The notes under the pieces: generated by a model
What the model saw: the letters and a program-made list of their open reading frames with translations, nothing else
Database searches by the model: none
What the model was told of the DNA's origin: nothing
Part shown: one piece after another, positions 34,200 to 46,639 of the stretch
Numbering within the stretch: the first letter of the stretch is position 1
Layout: the number at the start of each line of letters is the position of its first letter
Source of the DNA: Lithospermum erythrorhizon
Lineage: Eukaryota; Streptophyta; Magnoliopsida; Boraginales; Boraginaceae
Length of the DNA stretch: 64,000 nucleotides
NCBI GenBank assembly: GCA_019722365.1
Contig: JADFUC010001083.1
Location: forward strand, 124,001-188,000
Direction of reading: 5' to 3'
Made by a program: the position numbers and the translations under genes

Positions 34200-36760
34200 T
34201 AAAGTACGCTCAACTTACAAAAGTGATGACGGTTATCAAAAGAAGTTATTAAGGACACATCGTGGAACGCTAGCTGCATTAACCAAGCGATTTCATAGCT
34301 TCTTTCTCTCCCTCTAAATATTGGTTTCAAGGAAGTTATCATACCATATCACTCAAAAATAATTTTCTCTTAGAATTCTCTCTCTAGGAGTCTCGACATT
34401 CTCCAAATCACTTAAAAAATTCCCTATCTCTCTCAATTCTTCTCCGAAGGAACCCATGGGCAAAAAACCTGACATTTCCAAGACCTATCACAAAAGGTCT
34501 AAATCAAAGAACATTCCTGATCAACTCAAATAACCTAAGGATGGCGCTCTCTCCGTGACATCCCGCCCAATTCCTCGGAGCCGTGAGGAACAGGTACGCC
34601 AACGCTTGAACTCGAAAATGTACCATACCAAAATTCAAGTCATAAAGACGACGCTCACCCTAATTTCAACCCCCGAAGTTCGACACGACGGGTCGCAACT
34701 CGACGACTCAACCGTAATGTTCAAAATCCTAACCCTCAAGCTCGTTATACACGCGGCAATAAGTGAAAAAACCTAGTAGGTTTGGTGTTTCAATGGGGTG
34801 GTACTATGCGTGAATAAGGGAGGTGTTACTCCAATTTTTGGAGAGAACACGAAATATTGCTGAACCCTCGGGACGCAGCTGGTTTGGCATTTCGAGATGA
34901 GGATATGGCTATCGCTTAATATTCTTGACGGATCGAGAAAATGTTAAACGGGTAACTCGACCGATAAATTAACTAAGGAGGCTGGGAGGCAAGTGGTTCA
35001 AAAAGAGGAGGTTAAGAAGTGGTATACCTGGGCCGGTTCACCAGAAAGATAATACGTGACAGTTGTCTAGCAAAGGAATCACAAAATGAAAAATAAATGA
35101 TTTACGATGGTGGACGCGGGGTGTTTGTCAAAGTAAGGCAGATAGGGAGAAAGAGTCTGTAGCCTCTTCAAGTGATGCCGCAAAGGAGGCAGGTACAGGA
35201 CATGAAATAGACTCGAGGAGCTTCTGGTAAGTCTGTTAAGTGTCATGCTAAGTGGCATAAGTAATATGGGAGCATGAGAAATGTAATAGTGTTGACGATT
35301 TAGTGGTTTCTACTAGGAAGACTTGTGAGCAAATTATTCTCTCGTAGAATTTACTCTGCAGCTCGGTGCGTGCAGGATTTATCTTGAGTACTTTTAGATC
35401 TCCAAAAGAGAATCGGGGAAACTCAAGGAGAATGATTTACGTAACTAGGATAAAGCAACAAGCAGAGCGACTTATAACGCTAAGTATGCACCTTGGAGTG
35501 AGGCGCTGACCCTCCGTAAGGCAAAAGACGAATATCATTTCCAGGGTGAAGATTCTATCCGAAAGATCACCATCGTAATCTACCATCAAGCATACCAAGA
35601 CTTCATCGATTATCTCAAAGGCTGCACTCGAGTCAGCGGATCAGCGCCAAGAGGTTTTCAAAGTAGGTTACCGAGAAGCTGCTATTGCCTTCATGATAAT
35701 TAATGATAATCCCGGTCGCTTTGGTGCATATCAAAAGTTTGGTACCAAGGACACGTTTCAAATTTCATTAATTACTTGGAGGTCTGATTCCCAACCACCT
35801 GGATACTCTTCAAACTCTCGTAGATCATAGGAGCCGACCGGAATACCATGGATGTTGGCCTCAGAATGGGAATCAATCGTCGGTGATCTTCTCTCACCAT
35901 GTATTTGTACCCATGCCGCACTAACTCCGCTCTGTACTGCCCAATAACACAAATGTTTCACATCTCATGGGGAGAGTATCAGATGCTGCTATTTCGTAAA
36001 AATCGGGTCCTCAACATCGGGTCGTATATATGACCAAGTAGTTGACCATGTGAAGTCTCATTCCACTCTTAAGCCTATGGATTCCCTAGTATGATCTGGG
36101 ATACTGCTACAACAACAACCCGGAAATTTTTATTCAACCAAGCATGGCAATGGGAGCCGACGCTGCCCTCGACGACGCTGACAAACTCATGAGCCATCAC
36201 GCAAGCCCCGAATCCTAGTGATGTTCATGAACCGTAGGCCCTGCTCAAAGCCTCCCCTACTAGCCAAGCCGCTTCTCCTCATCAACATCCCGAAGCCGGA
36301 AAGCGTAAAAGGTCAAGCGAAGAAATTCAAGCAAGGTGTAAAGAGCGCGTAGATCGATGTTCAAATTTAATCGCCGGGGCGTACCCGAAATTGACCAAGC
36401 ACCAAGCATTTGCCTTTAATGCCGGTTTTTCCGATGTCGAAGCTCATGGACGCAGAAGGTAACGCGAAGCACTGATTGCCGAGGGCTCTCGTGGTTAATT
36501 CGGTCCATCTCCACATCCCCTATGTATTTGGCTATGTTTTCCGCACAACAGGGGGCATGGTTTATAGTTGATTTTGGATTTTATGTTTTAATAATACTTT
36601 GATAGTATTTTTGCTCAGGTCCACCCTCGCTATCAGCTTGACCGACAACGCTTACTATGGTTAGCGTTTTATTTCATAACCGGGTCTCGTGGTTTATCTC
36701 GCTCGTTATTTCGGGCCATTTTACTTCATTGGATGTTATGCATTTGTCACGAAAAACTTA
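34200..36760 (+). other. Extra 3' region of the Sirevirus-type element (env-like ORF position)
   Basis: About 2.6 kb between RNase H and the polypurine tract. Sireviruses commonly carry an envelope-like or other additional ORF here. In this copy the plus strand shows short open pieces (from ATGGGCAAAAAACC at 34456, and 34555-34776) rich in Lys, Arg and Ser, but no continuous frame and no transmembrane pattern that I can see. The function is not assignable. Confidence 0.45.
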
Positions 36761-36762
36761 CC

Positions 36763-36775
36763 CAAAGTGGGAAAG
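36763..36775 (+). other. Polypurine tract of the Sirevirus-type element
   Basis: CAAAGTGGGAAAG directly before the 3' LTR, in the place where Sireviruses carry an AAAGGGGGAG-like purine run that primes plus-strand synthesis. Confidence 0.55.
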
Positions 36776-37640
36776 TTATGACGATAAAACCAACCGTTAT
36801 AACTAATGACGCTATGTTATAACAAATGGGTCAGTTCGTTTGTGAAGTAGAGTCATTGGCGAGATAAAAACTAATTATCATTCGCTTACAATTTTTCTCA
36901 TAAATTGCTTTCAAAGTAATCATGCATTAAGTAGATCTCATCATACGCGTGAGTCCAAGATAAGAAGGGTTCTCGAAGATATTGATTGAAGATTTGGAAG
37001 ATCTCACGCCTCTATATGTTTGGCAAGTCAGAGGAGATCCCTGGAAGACCTCACATGGAAACGAGTAGGAGTCGGCTACAAGGAGTTTCCATCCTTATCA
37101 CCTAATCTATGTGTATATATATTATTGGCTTCTGCACAAGCAAAAGGCTTTCTGACTTTTATTATTCATCAAAGAACTTATTCTAAAATGTGCAAGCTCA
37201 AGGAAGAACAAGTTGTGTACGCAATAAGGTTAGTAGCTTCTCTATAAACTACTAATTAATGTAATGCGGTAAGTTATATCCTACTGTTATAACATACTTT
37301 GATGTAGCATATTGTTGTGACAATTTGTAAAGCCAACACTTGAGCGCTATGACAGCGAAGGAAAGAAGAGCATGTGGATCCTAGTCTTAGAAACTCTGTA
37401 TTGAATATTAGTTAGTATGCCGCAGTAATGCTGAAATGCTTATAAGTCCCTACTAATTACTTCAAAGTATTAAGGAATCCTGTGCAGTACCTGCACGTAG
37501 GCGCTATATCAAGTAATTTAACTCAAGAAACAATTCAGATGTTGTTTTATTTTTCTCTTACAGAGTTATCACTCTAAAACCAAAGTTGTCTTGGCCGTTG
37601 GAGGAACACTTGGCTTATATCGATCGATTCACTATTTCAA
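36776..37640 (+). repeat. 3' LTR of the Sirevirus-type element
   Basis: Direct repeat of 28622-29479, ending in CACTATTTCAA against AATCTTTCAAT in the 5' copy. Confidence 0.82.
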
Positions 37641-38829
37641 CTTTAACGTCGACAATGTTGAGATAGTCACATCTAGTACTTCCATGATTTTGACTAATAA
37701 ATCTTTAGCCGTTAGACGTATTATGATTCAATGATGCTTGTTTCTTCATGATGTCTACAAGTTGTTTTGCACATTCACGACCGTTAACTAGCTTTGACTC
37801 AATATTTTATGACTCCATTCACAAATTAAAACAAGAAAATTGTAAAGATTGAAAGGCAATAAAGAAAAACTCAGAAGCTAAATGGAATTGTAGAAGATTA
37901 AGGAATCGTAATAAATTGAAATGAAATATATAGATGTGATGAGCGACAAGATGATCTATGATTGAAAGTATTTTATTGTTTGTTACTTACAAATCTATTG
38001 AACTAAGCTACTGTATTTCAAAGAAATTATGTCAACTCTAACACACATGTCAAATTGATAATTGCGACGCACATTCTACGTCATTGATCAACGTCACCAT
38101 AATATAAGGCAACAATAAAACTTTATAAATCAAATTCACCAATTAGATAGTCATTCACTCTCTCTACATACATCACAATTTAATTTATAATTTTTTTTAT
38201 AAAATAGTCAAAACCAATTTTGGAAGATTTTTATCCATGAGTAGTTTTATCAAAAAGATTTATGACAATAAATATTGTATACAATACTTATTATTCAAAA
38301 TTTAAAACATTAAGAAAAATAGTTGTATAAAATCTCGCTTGAAATCATTGTTTTTTTAATTTTCAATTGATTAATCAACCCTGTACATTATGATTAATGA
38401 ATAACTAATCTGGATATTAATGACCATTTTAATAACACGACAGGGTCGACAGGTATGGGCTCCAGACAAAGAAAATGCACGTTTGCTCATTGAAAAAAAA
38501 AACACTGTGACTTCCATACGCTAGTAATATAAGACCATATCCTCAATATATAATATTGTCAAACGAAACTACGCGCAAGGGTTGTATACAATTAATTTAC
38601 ATCTAATTGATGTAGATACAGCCTTAAGTATAAGCTTGGAAATATGAGGGTAATATAATTGGTCCAAACTACTTGAGTATAATACTAAATCGTCCATCCG
38701 CAATCAGTTTGTTTTGTTGTACAAGTATTTTTTTAAAATGAAAACCACAATAATGTCTATTTCAATTATTATGTTTCAAATAAGACGAAAATGAATTTCA
38801 TCATTTTTGTACATGGAATGCAAGATGAG
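37641..38829. other. AT-rich spacer between retrotransposons
   Basis: About 1.2 kb with no recognisable gene, RNA or repeat boundary. Confidence 0.55.
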
Positions 38830-40912
38830 TGTAATGCAAAGAAGAGTTTTTATTATTTAGCGATATATACAAAATAAAACCTACTCTTATAAAATTTTCA
38901 ACAGATAGTGCTTTTATCAAATCGAAGAGCTACGACCGTCTAAAACTATGGTTCTCAAGCCACGACGATTCATGACAGTCTCATTGGGTTGACTTGATTT
39001 GATTTGAGTCAAGCTTCGCTTCGGATGAGCTTCGAGCTTGACTTGTTTGATTTGATTTGAACTTCATTTGAGCTTGACTTGATTTGAACTTGATTTGATT
39101 TGATTTGGATGTAGTTTGACTTGAGCTCGAGGTTGACTTCATTCAACTTGATTTGATTTGATTTCGATGTAAGTCAGCCGACTGAGCTTCGAGCTTGATT
39201 TGGATTTGATAAGCTGGGCCGAAATGATACGCCCCGGTCTCACGATTCTCGAGACCTGGGCTCCCTTACTCGTGATACGGGTCCGAGCTCGGGAGCCTTA
39301 GCAACAGATTCTGTCGCTATATGGACTGCATCTTAGGTCTCGACTGGGATCTCCGGCCCATTTTACTCACGGACTTTATCGCAAACGCTATAGCCATGTC
39401 TGGCTGACACCGCCGGACTCTCAGTCGACAAGCCGCAGCCCCTTGCCGGGATTTGATCTGATGCTTCACCTCATGGGCTCGTGGCCTCGAGAGGCCTCTT
39501 CTAGCGACTTTGGCCTCGATACGATACTCGATTGATAAAGTTTTGTTGGCCTTGATACGACACTCGATTCATTAACCCCAGTTTCGGAATGTATGGAGTG
39601 ATATGACCCACGTGGGACTTAGTGAGATTTGGCCTCACTTGGGACTTAGTGAGATTTTGCCTCACTTGATTTAAGCTATGAAGTAGCGTCACTTCAAGCT
39701 TCACTAACGGCCTTTGGAAGAAATTTGTTAAAAATAGAAGAGTCGATCGCATTTAAGTGTGAAGCGTTCCAACCTTGATGATACCGATCAACTAGACAAG
39801 GTTCAGCTTATTCCTATATCTTATATTTGATTAATCAAACCCCGAAATTTATCGTGCTGCTCATCCAAGTTTTTGAATAATCGTGGCCACGAGTTTAATC
39901 CTCAATATTCAAGCCGCTCTTCGAACCTTACCGATTGTCATTAGATTTTGCTTCAAACTTGAAGGATTGCGCTTGTGCACAATTTAATTTTAGGGAGCTT
40001 ATTATGGCCACCTAGAGGTGTTTTCCAGCCACCACGTGGTGTTTCTGCTGGCGGTCTTCAAAGATTTAACTTAGAAATTTCTGCAGAGCGCTCTTTTGTA
40101 TTTTCCTCAGATTTTGTGTGTATTTTTGAATGAGAATGGATGATTTGTGGATGAAAAAGTCGGCCAAACGGGGGAGGGGGTATTTATATACTGGGGTCTC
40201 AAATGCTCACTTCGATTGGCCGGTTTGATTTCAAAGTGGATTGCCCATCTTGGACCACAATTTTGATGCAAAAGATCCGGACCTGCTTGATGATTTGAAA
40301 ATTACCATGATCAAGCAATGTATTTGAGCCGCCTCTTTATGATATAGGAAGGCATGTCATGTATTCTTTTTCTAGGTCAAGGATATTTTCATTTTGACCT
40401 CGGATCTTTTGGAGCTTTGATTTTGCACCACGCGACTCCCGGAGTGCTGATTTTGATCCCCAAAACTTGTGGAGTCTTGATTTTGATCCAAAAACTTCAT
40501 GAGTTCGATTTTACACCACAAACCGCTGGAGTCCTCATTTTAAATTCGTATTATAGATTATTCATTTTGAGCCACTTCGCCTTCGGATCGCCTCTGCTTG
40601 GTCGATTTATCAATAAAATTAGGATTTTCAAGCCCTAATTTTATCCGACATTTAATGTAATGCTTCTGTAGAACCCTATATCGAAGTCTCGAACTTAGGG
40701 TTAATTAATGTAGAAACCCTTGTTCTTTGATTTCGATTTATTCCGGGGGCTTGATTTACGGGAACCCTTGTTCGTCCGAGGGTTTGATTTGAATTTAGGG
40801 TTCACTCGAGAACCCTAATCGGCCACTTGGCTTTCATTTGTGGTTCGATCCTTCAATTAATTTGATTAATTCGTCTTAATCAATTTAATTATTTCTTGAT
40901 AATTGATGTTCA
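38830..40912 (-). repeat. 3' LTR of gypsy element 2
   Basis: 2.08 kb from TGTAATGCAAAGAAG to GATGTTCA, the most complete copy of this LTR in the window. The adjoining interior has GATTGCCCCCTCG, which on the minus strand is the purine-rich GAGGGGGCAATC expected of a polypurine tract. Confidence 0.87.
40181..40188 (-). promoter_or_regulatory. TATA box of the gypsy LTR promoter
   Basis: Minus-strand TATAAATA followed by a C run, in the same position as in the other LTR copies. Confidence 0.7.
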
Positions 40913-41207
40913 GAGATTGCCCCCTCGAACCTAGTACATACGGAGTAGGTGTCGGGGCCCACCTAGACACATTCCTTTTCCAACACGTGTTGGTTCTTCA
41001 TTGGTCTTTACTCAAAGACGCCGCCCTTTTAAGGATGGCATCCTATTCAAGGTTTGACTTGTCGGACAGAGTTGATATCGACTCGCTCCGACGTGAATTT
41101 AGTACAATATCCGGGGTCCCTGCTAACATTTCTCTCCTCGACAAGAGGTCCGTAGCCTGCGGATTAACCATATTTCTGGACTATTGTAAATAACATTTAA
41201 GGCTTCA

Positions 41208-42229
41208 TGTTTAATGTCGGGAAATCAATGAGAATCGATTCTCTTTTTATTATGCCCGCTATGCATAATTAAGTATCAATTCATTTACCGCTCAAGCAAT
41301 GAGGTTACTGTAACTTAGTGCTCACCTTAGTAATTGTATATTACTAGTGTATGTTCTCATGATACTTAAGTGCTAAGTTATCATGATCTTACTTATTAAT
41401 CGTTATAATAATAGTAATTGGTCAATTATTATTATTATTATTTATTATTATTATTATACAACTTACTATTATCTCGAGCTCAAGGTCATACACATACAAT
41501 GACATTCTAATAATATTTCATGAATGAAATTAAACGAAATCTCTCTCTATATTGAGAGCATCTTTTATTCTCAATATTCATATATATTTGTTAAAAATAT
41601 ATATCATTTAATATCGATTGGTTAAACTTGCAAAGTTTAATCAATTAAGCAATTGAAATCGATGAATAACCCGGTAAGTTATTCGAGAGTGATTCGCTAG
41701 TATTTTAATTGACTAAGGTTAATTAAAAATAACAAACTTCACTAGTAACTCATTTAATTAGAAGCTTATAACGGTCTAATTAAGTTAACGAAGTTAAACC
41801 GATTTCTTAACGAAGTCGCTAACGAAATTTAATTCTACTGCAGATGGGCGAGTGGATTAGGCTTTTTTATCATAATCATAAAAAACCTTACCCCTCTCTC
41901 TAAGAATACGCTTCTCCCCAAGAATTGAAGAGTTTTTCTCTATCCACTTTATTCATCTTCAAACTCTAAAGCAAAGCTTCAAAGATTCTATTGTTTCTCT
42001 TTAAGCAGGTAATCTGTAGGACATACTGTGTTGAACAAGTTTTGGAGTATGACCAAGCGGCATTCACGGGGTTGCTTGTGTGGTTTTGGGTTCATTCGTC
42101 TTCCGTTGCAATGTAAGAATTCTTGTATTCATACATGTATTTTTGTGTTTAGATTAATATACATCATTTGAGGATCCGGGATGTATGAATTGGTGTTTAT
42201 CACGAATGAATTCATACTAGATTCTAACA
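41208..42229 (+). repeat. 5' LTR of the nested copia element
   Basis: Starts TGTTTAATGTCGGG and ends ATTCTAACA, just before the primer site. Its last 360 bp align closely with 45660-46034. Contains an ATT trinucleotide tract (about 41425-41460). Confidence 0.65.
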
Positions 42230-42230
42230 G

Positions 42231-42243
42231 TGGCCTCAGAGCC
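42231..42243 (+). other. Primer-binding site of the nested copia element
   Basis: TGGCCTCAGAGCC, close to TGGTATCAGAGCC complementary to initiator tRNA-Met. Confidence 0.75.
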
Positions 42244-43958
42244 TACTCAAGTTTGATGTATTTTTATCTAGCTTTTGATTGCTATTGGCATAGTTGTTAG
42301 TTAATTTGATTATTTCATGATTTGTATATTCAATTGATGAATATATAATATGAAAAATCAACCCATTTTATATGTATATCACACGCTGGAATCATCATTT
42401 CAATGTATTGATTTTGATGATTTGATGTTTATTTAATTATTTCATGAATTGAAAGGGATTAAAAATTGATTAGTTTGTATTTTTAATTTGAGGTAGAATC
42501 ATTTTCGATTTTAAGGTAGGGTTGAAATTTCGTAGTATTCTGAAATTAAATCGGTGTTCATGACCTCGAGGTTCATCCCACATTTTTCCATAATTTTTCA
42601 ATTTTTAGCAATTCAAAATTCATTGAATTTCCTCGATTGTTTTGGGTTTTAATCGAAAAACTAGAAGTGTTTTTGATGAAATTCCAATTGGACATGTTCA
42701 ATAATGATATTGTTGATGTTCAAGCCTAATCAAAGAATTCCTTGAAATTTTAGCCTCCAAATCATTTTTACAAAAGCTACCACGTGAAAAACCTAAAAAT
42801 CAACAATTACCAAAACGAAGCCGAATCTCAAGGGCTCAGATGGCGCGGCCCCGTGCCGGAATAGCACGCTTCCGCCACTGACGAGCTCACCGTCAGTATT
42901 TCACGTCACTGTGTGGCGCTGTCGACCGGGTGGCCGGAGGCCGTCGCTTTTGGCCGTTGAAGTTCGTCAGTCCATTTTAAAACCCTAAATGTATTTTTAT
43001 GTAATTATTTTTGGTTTTAAAATTATTGGTAATTATTAATTTCGATTTAAATGTTGAATCATAAATTTGTCATTAAGATGATTGAATATATATTCCTTAA
43101 TGGCATTAAATTTGATTTATATTTCCTTCATAATTATTTTCATTAATTGATAATTTTGCCCATATATCAAGCATGAATGGGGAATGGAGGTGTATGACAT
43201 TTAATCTATGTTTCCAGCTTGCATGCCGTCTTAAGTTGGGATTAGTGTATTTGAATTGTAACCAAGACTTGAGCTTCTCAGCGGAGATTCTATAAGCCGT
43301 AAGACGTTAGAAATCAGAATAGTACAAATGTTAGTTTTCAAGTTTTGAAAATGTAATAGGGCCTGTATCACATCATGTTTCTTTGAATGTGTTGCTACTT
43401 GTTTTATTTTCATGTTGTACATATGCTTGATTATGTACAATTGCATGGTAAAATAAAAGAAAAAGTAATAATAATCTCAATATTTTAAAAATTAAGCAAC
43501 GTATCAAGCAATTTTAAAGTTGTGTAATCGGTTGCATCATCCGGCACACTAAGGGTGAAAGGTGTTACGCTTTGTAATTTGATATGACAATGGATCATGT
43601 CAAGTGATTCCACTAACGCCGCTGGGCTTTCGCGATGATCACTCCAAGTAATTATTTGGTTTAATTTGTATGCTTAACCTGGCTTGTTCGAGATATACAA
43701 AAGTCGGCAAGACTGAATAGTACGCTAATGACACAAGAAAGTTACGTAGTTTTTACATAATTGGTTGATAACCTATCATATAATCGATTCAAAATGTATG
43801 CAAAGGTTGCCGCTTGAATTTAGTGTATATTGTGGTCTCGATACTAATATATTTCGTGAGATTTCAAGATAAGATATTTTACAATTTATTTGTAAGCTTA
43901 GCGTGATAGTTTACCTGACTTCAAGTAATTTTATTTACTTATTTTGTAGAATTATAAT

Positions 43959-45067
43959 GGCTACCACTACTACTACTTCCTAAGAACTGCTTAGCACTCC
44001 TAATTTTGGACGAGTGGTCTCGAACTTGAGAATCATTCTCAAGCAAAGCAGAACTCGAATACGTTAAGCTGAAAGCACAAGGTTCCTCCGAAACCTAATG
44101 ATAGTGCCTCCCATCGAAAATGGATCCCACAAAAAGCACAAGTCTCTGACAAGTTAGGATGTCCAATGTCTCATGCTTTACAATATGGAACTTCCTACGC
44201 TCCAAATTCAATATGAAAGGTGGCAAAGAGATGACATAAACCGCAACTTCGAGGAATTATTCAAAAGCGAAGCTGGGGAACGAGATATGACACCGCTCCT
44301 CTGTGCTCGTGGACAAGAAGGGGAACGGATGTGCCGTGAAGCTCCTCATATTAAAATGATTGGCTTGTCGACGACTCAACGCCAAGTACTTAGTGTTCTC
44401 AATAACCGGGCTGTGGATCTTCATCTCTAAAGTCTTTCGCTTGTCATGAACTTCAATACGCACAAGTTTGAGTCAAGCTCTAAACGAATCGCATAAGATG
44501 ATCATGAATGCCGAGACGAACTGCAAGACTAAACCTCTACTCCTTTTTGTTTTGGTGGTCCAAACAAGAAATTCAAGAAGTTAAGAAGAAGTTTACCAAC
44601 AAAGCCAAGTGGTTCATAATTCTAAAGTTGCCGGGATGTGGGAACACTAGAAGCGATTTACAAATGTCATTATTATTTAACCTGCGCTGTCGACCATAAG
44701 TGAAGTTCACAGATGATAGGGAAAGAATGGTCTCACAAACTAATTGTAGCTTCATGTGTATGTGTATGTTATTGAAGTTTTTACAACTTCTAATTCTACT
44801 GGGTGCTGTATTACACTGTCATGTTCCTTATTTGTCATATAATACGTAGGAACTCAAGTCAAGTGTAAGACTCGAAAGAGGGAAATGGATCTACGCTGGG
44901 AACGGTGCGGTCATGCCCTTGTAGTAGGATCCATCAGTTTAAATTTGCCCACGGGCCTTGTTTTGAACTTATCTCCGGTTTACTATGTACCTGCAATTTG
45001 CAGGAATATTATTTCTGTTTCTATTTTGAATAATGATGATTTTTCATTTTCAATAGATCCCAAATGA
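43959..45067 (+). pseudogene. gag and gag-pre-integrase remnant of the nested copia element
   Basis: Starts ATGGCTACCACTACTACTAC, meets a stop after eight codons, then continues readable as NFGRVVSNLRIILKQ, a copia gag N-terminus. At 44885-45067 an intact 60-codon piece contains SLNLPTGLVLNLSPVYYVPA and NIISVSILN, the conserved segment after the copia protease in the Tnt1-like group. Everything between protease and the 3' LTR that would encode integrase, RT and RNase H is missing. Confidence 0.72.
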
Positions 45068-45654
45068 ATTTGAATATTCTAGTACGCAACCTCGAAAGCA
45101 CATAAAAATCCAAGCACGTGAAATCTTTAAAAGTATCACCTAATTAGAGATATGTTTAATGTGAGGTGATATCAAAGTATGTAAAGTAGCAACAAAGGCC
45201 ACTGCCGACCCTTTACCAAACCACTAAGTCGCAAAGCACGATGGAAGACAGCACGTAACATAGGTCTTGCAGACCGCACGTCACTTGTTAGGTTGCTCGA
45301 GCCCAGATGTATCTACAAGTGTTATGTGAACAAACATTTGAATATTGTTGCTTCTTATATCTCAGTATGTTTGTTTACTTCGTCTATATGTTTTAAATTT
45401 ACATAACATACATGTATTGTATCCGATGAGCGCAAAAGTTAAATCCCTAGATTAGTCTATGTTTTTCTGTAGAGGCAACACGAATTGTCGATTATACTCC
45501 TCTTCAAGCCTAGAAACATAGGATAAAGCCAAAGGCCTCGGGCCGACGCCGGTAGTCAGGCGATAAGCATCATGACTAACATGGTGTTTTGATTAGTGAT
45601 CAAGATCGATGACGTAGCCTCGCAGACTGTATCAATACCACGGGTCACGTCCTA

Positions 45655-46034
45655 CGACCGGGGAAACGGGTATCATAATCATAAAAAGTTCCTTAACCCC
45701 TCTCTAAGAATACCGCCCCTCCCCAAGAATCGGAAGAGTTTTTCTTCATTCTTTATTCATCTTCAAACTCTAGCAAGTTCAAGTACTTGTCTGCTTTCCC
45801 TCTTGTTGGGTGGCAACTGTAGACATCATTTCTGTCGAACAAGTTTCGGGAGAGGACTTCGCGGGCATTTACGTGGGTCAAGCCAGGTGGCTTTGGGGTT
45901 CATTCTGTTTTCCGTTGCAATGTAAGAATTCTGTATTCATACATGTATTTTTGTGTTTAGATTAATATACATCATTTGAGGATCCGGGATCTATGAATTG
46001 TGTTTATCATGAATGAATTCATACTAGATTCTAT
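45655..46034 (+). repeat. 3' LTR of the nested copia element (truncated)
   Basis: Aligns only with the last 360-370 bp of the 5' LTR. The first 650 bp have no counterpart to the left of 45655. Confidence 0.7.
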
Positions 46035-46244
46035 CTAAGTCATCATCCATGTCATTTAAGGACTTTGAAGGATGACTTGTTTAGGATTTGTTACATGATT
46101 TGTATGTTTCACGAGCTCTTAATTAAGTCTTCTCGGTCCGAGGATCGACTTGAAGACTTAATTCTGTGGGATTTAATGCCAACCCCGCATTTGGGATCCC
46201 ATTTAGTTCTCACTTCGTTAGATAATTAAATTTCGAGGGTTTTC

Positions 46245-46620
46245 GTGGTTACATGAATTTAGTACATTAAATCATTAATTCCTAATCCGTGAGGATTTAG
46301 TAGGAATTAATTTATTTGGGATTCGATAAGTTAACATGAATTTAGCAGTTACGTTAGATCCTCGCTTTTAATTCTCGATCCGTAGAGGATGAATGAATTC
46401 GATTCGCTCTGGGGATCGACATTAACAATAACTTATTACACGTTAGCACCCCATTTAATTCTCGATCCATGAGGATTTTCATTTAGAATTAATTTCTAGA
46501 GCCTTTACCGCTAACACATTACGCCATACGTTAGCCGCTTTCTGCATTTATTACACGCAGATTAATTCGAATCCTCTGCATTTAAAGGAATTAATATCTA
46601 CAATTTTAACATGAATTGAA
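46245..46620. repeat. Degenerate 87-bp tandem repeat, gypsy element 2
   Basis: Four to five diverged units with GATCCGTAGAGGAT and TTAACATGAATTTAG-like words, collinear with the array at 16385-16725 of element 1. It lies between the nested copia insertion and the pol-distal region. Confidence 0.65.
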
Positions 46621-46639
46621 GTTTCATAAGCAAATATTT

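Larger units (their letters stand above)
28622..37640 (+). mobile_element. Sirevirus-type Ty1/copia LTR retrotransposon, decayed
   Basis: About 9.0 kb between two LTRs of about 860 bp in direct orientation, transcribed on the plus strand. The order is LTR, tRNA-Met-like primer site, gag, integrase, RT-RNase H, an extra 2.7-kb region, polypurine tract and LTR. That is the copia order, with the additional 3' region seen in Sireviruses. The gag start (EANQEGGSISRPP) and gag end (VEYMTKSIRMMNS, ILDEIL) resemble the SIRE/Maximus group. Frames are broken at many points. I could not identify the target duplication, so the outer ends are good to about 10 bp. Confidence 0.8.
41208..46034 (+). mobile_element. 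Nested Ty1/copia element, deleted, inside gypsy element 2
   Basis: Comparison with gypsy element 1 shows that its continuous 3' region (about 16195-16235) is split here. The left part ends near 41207 and resumes at about 46035 (AAGTCATCATCCATGTCATT). The insert has LTRs sharing TCATAATCATAAAAA, TTTATTCATCTTCAAACTCT, TTCCGTTGCAATGTAAGAAT and CATACTAGATTCTA. It also has a Met-type primer site and a gag start. Only about 3.4 kb of interior remains, with no RT or RNase H, so this is a deletion derivative or non-autonomous copy. It is in the plus orientation, opposite to its host element. Confidence 0.78.

Noticed and set aside
41425..41460. ATT/TTA microsatellite considered as a separate feature of interest
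   Set aside because: A simple low-complexity run inside the nested copia LTR, noted there only.
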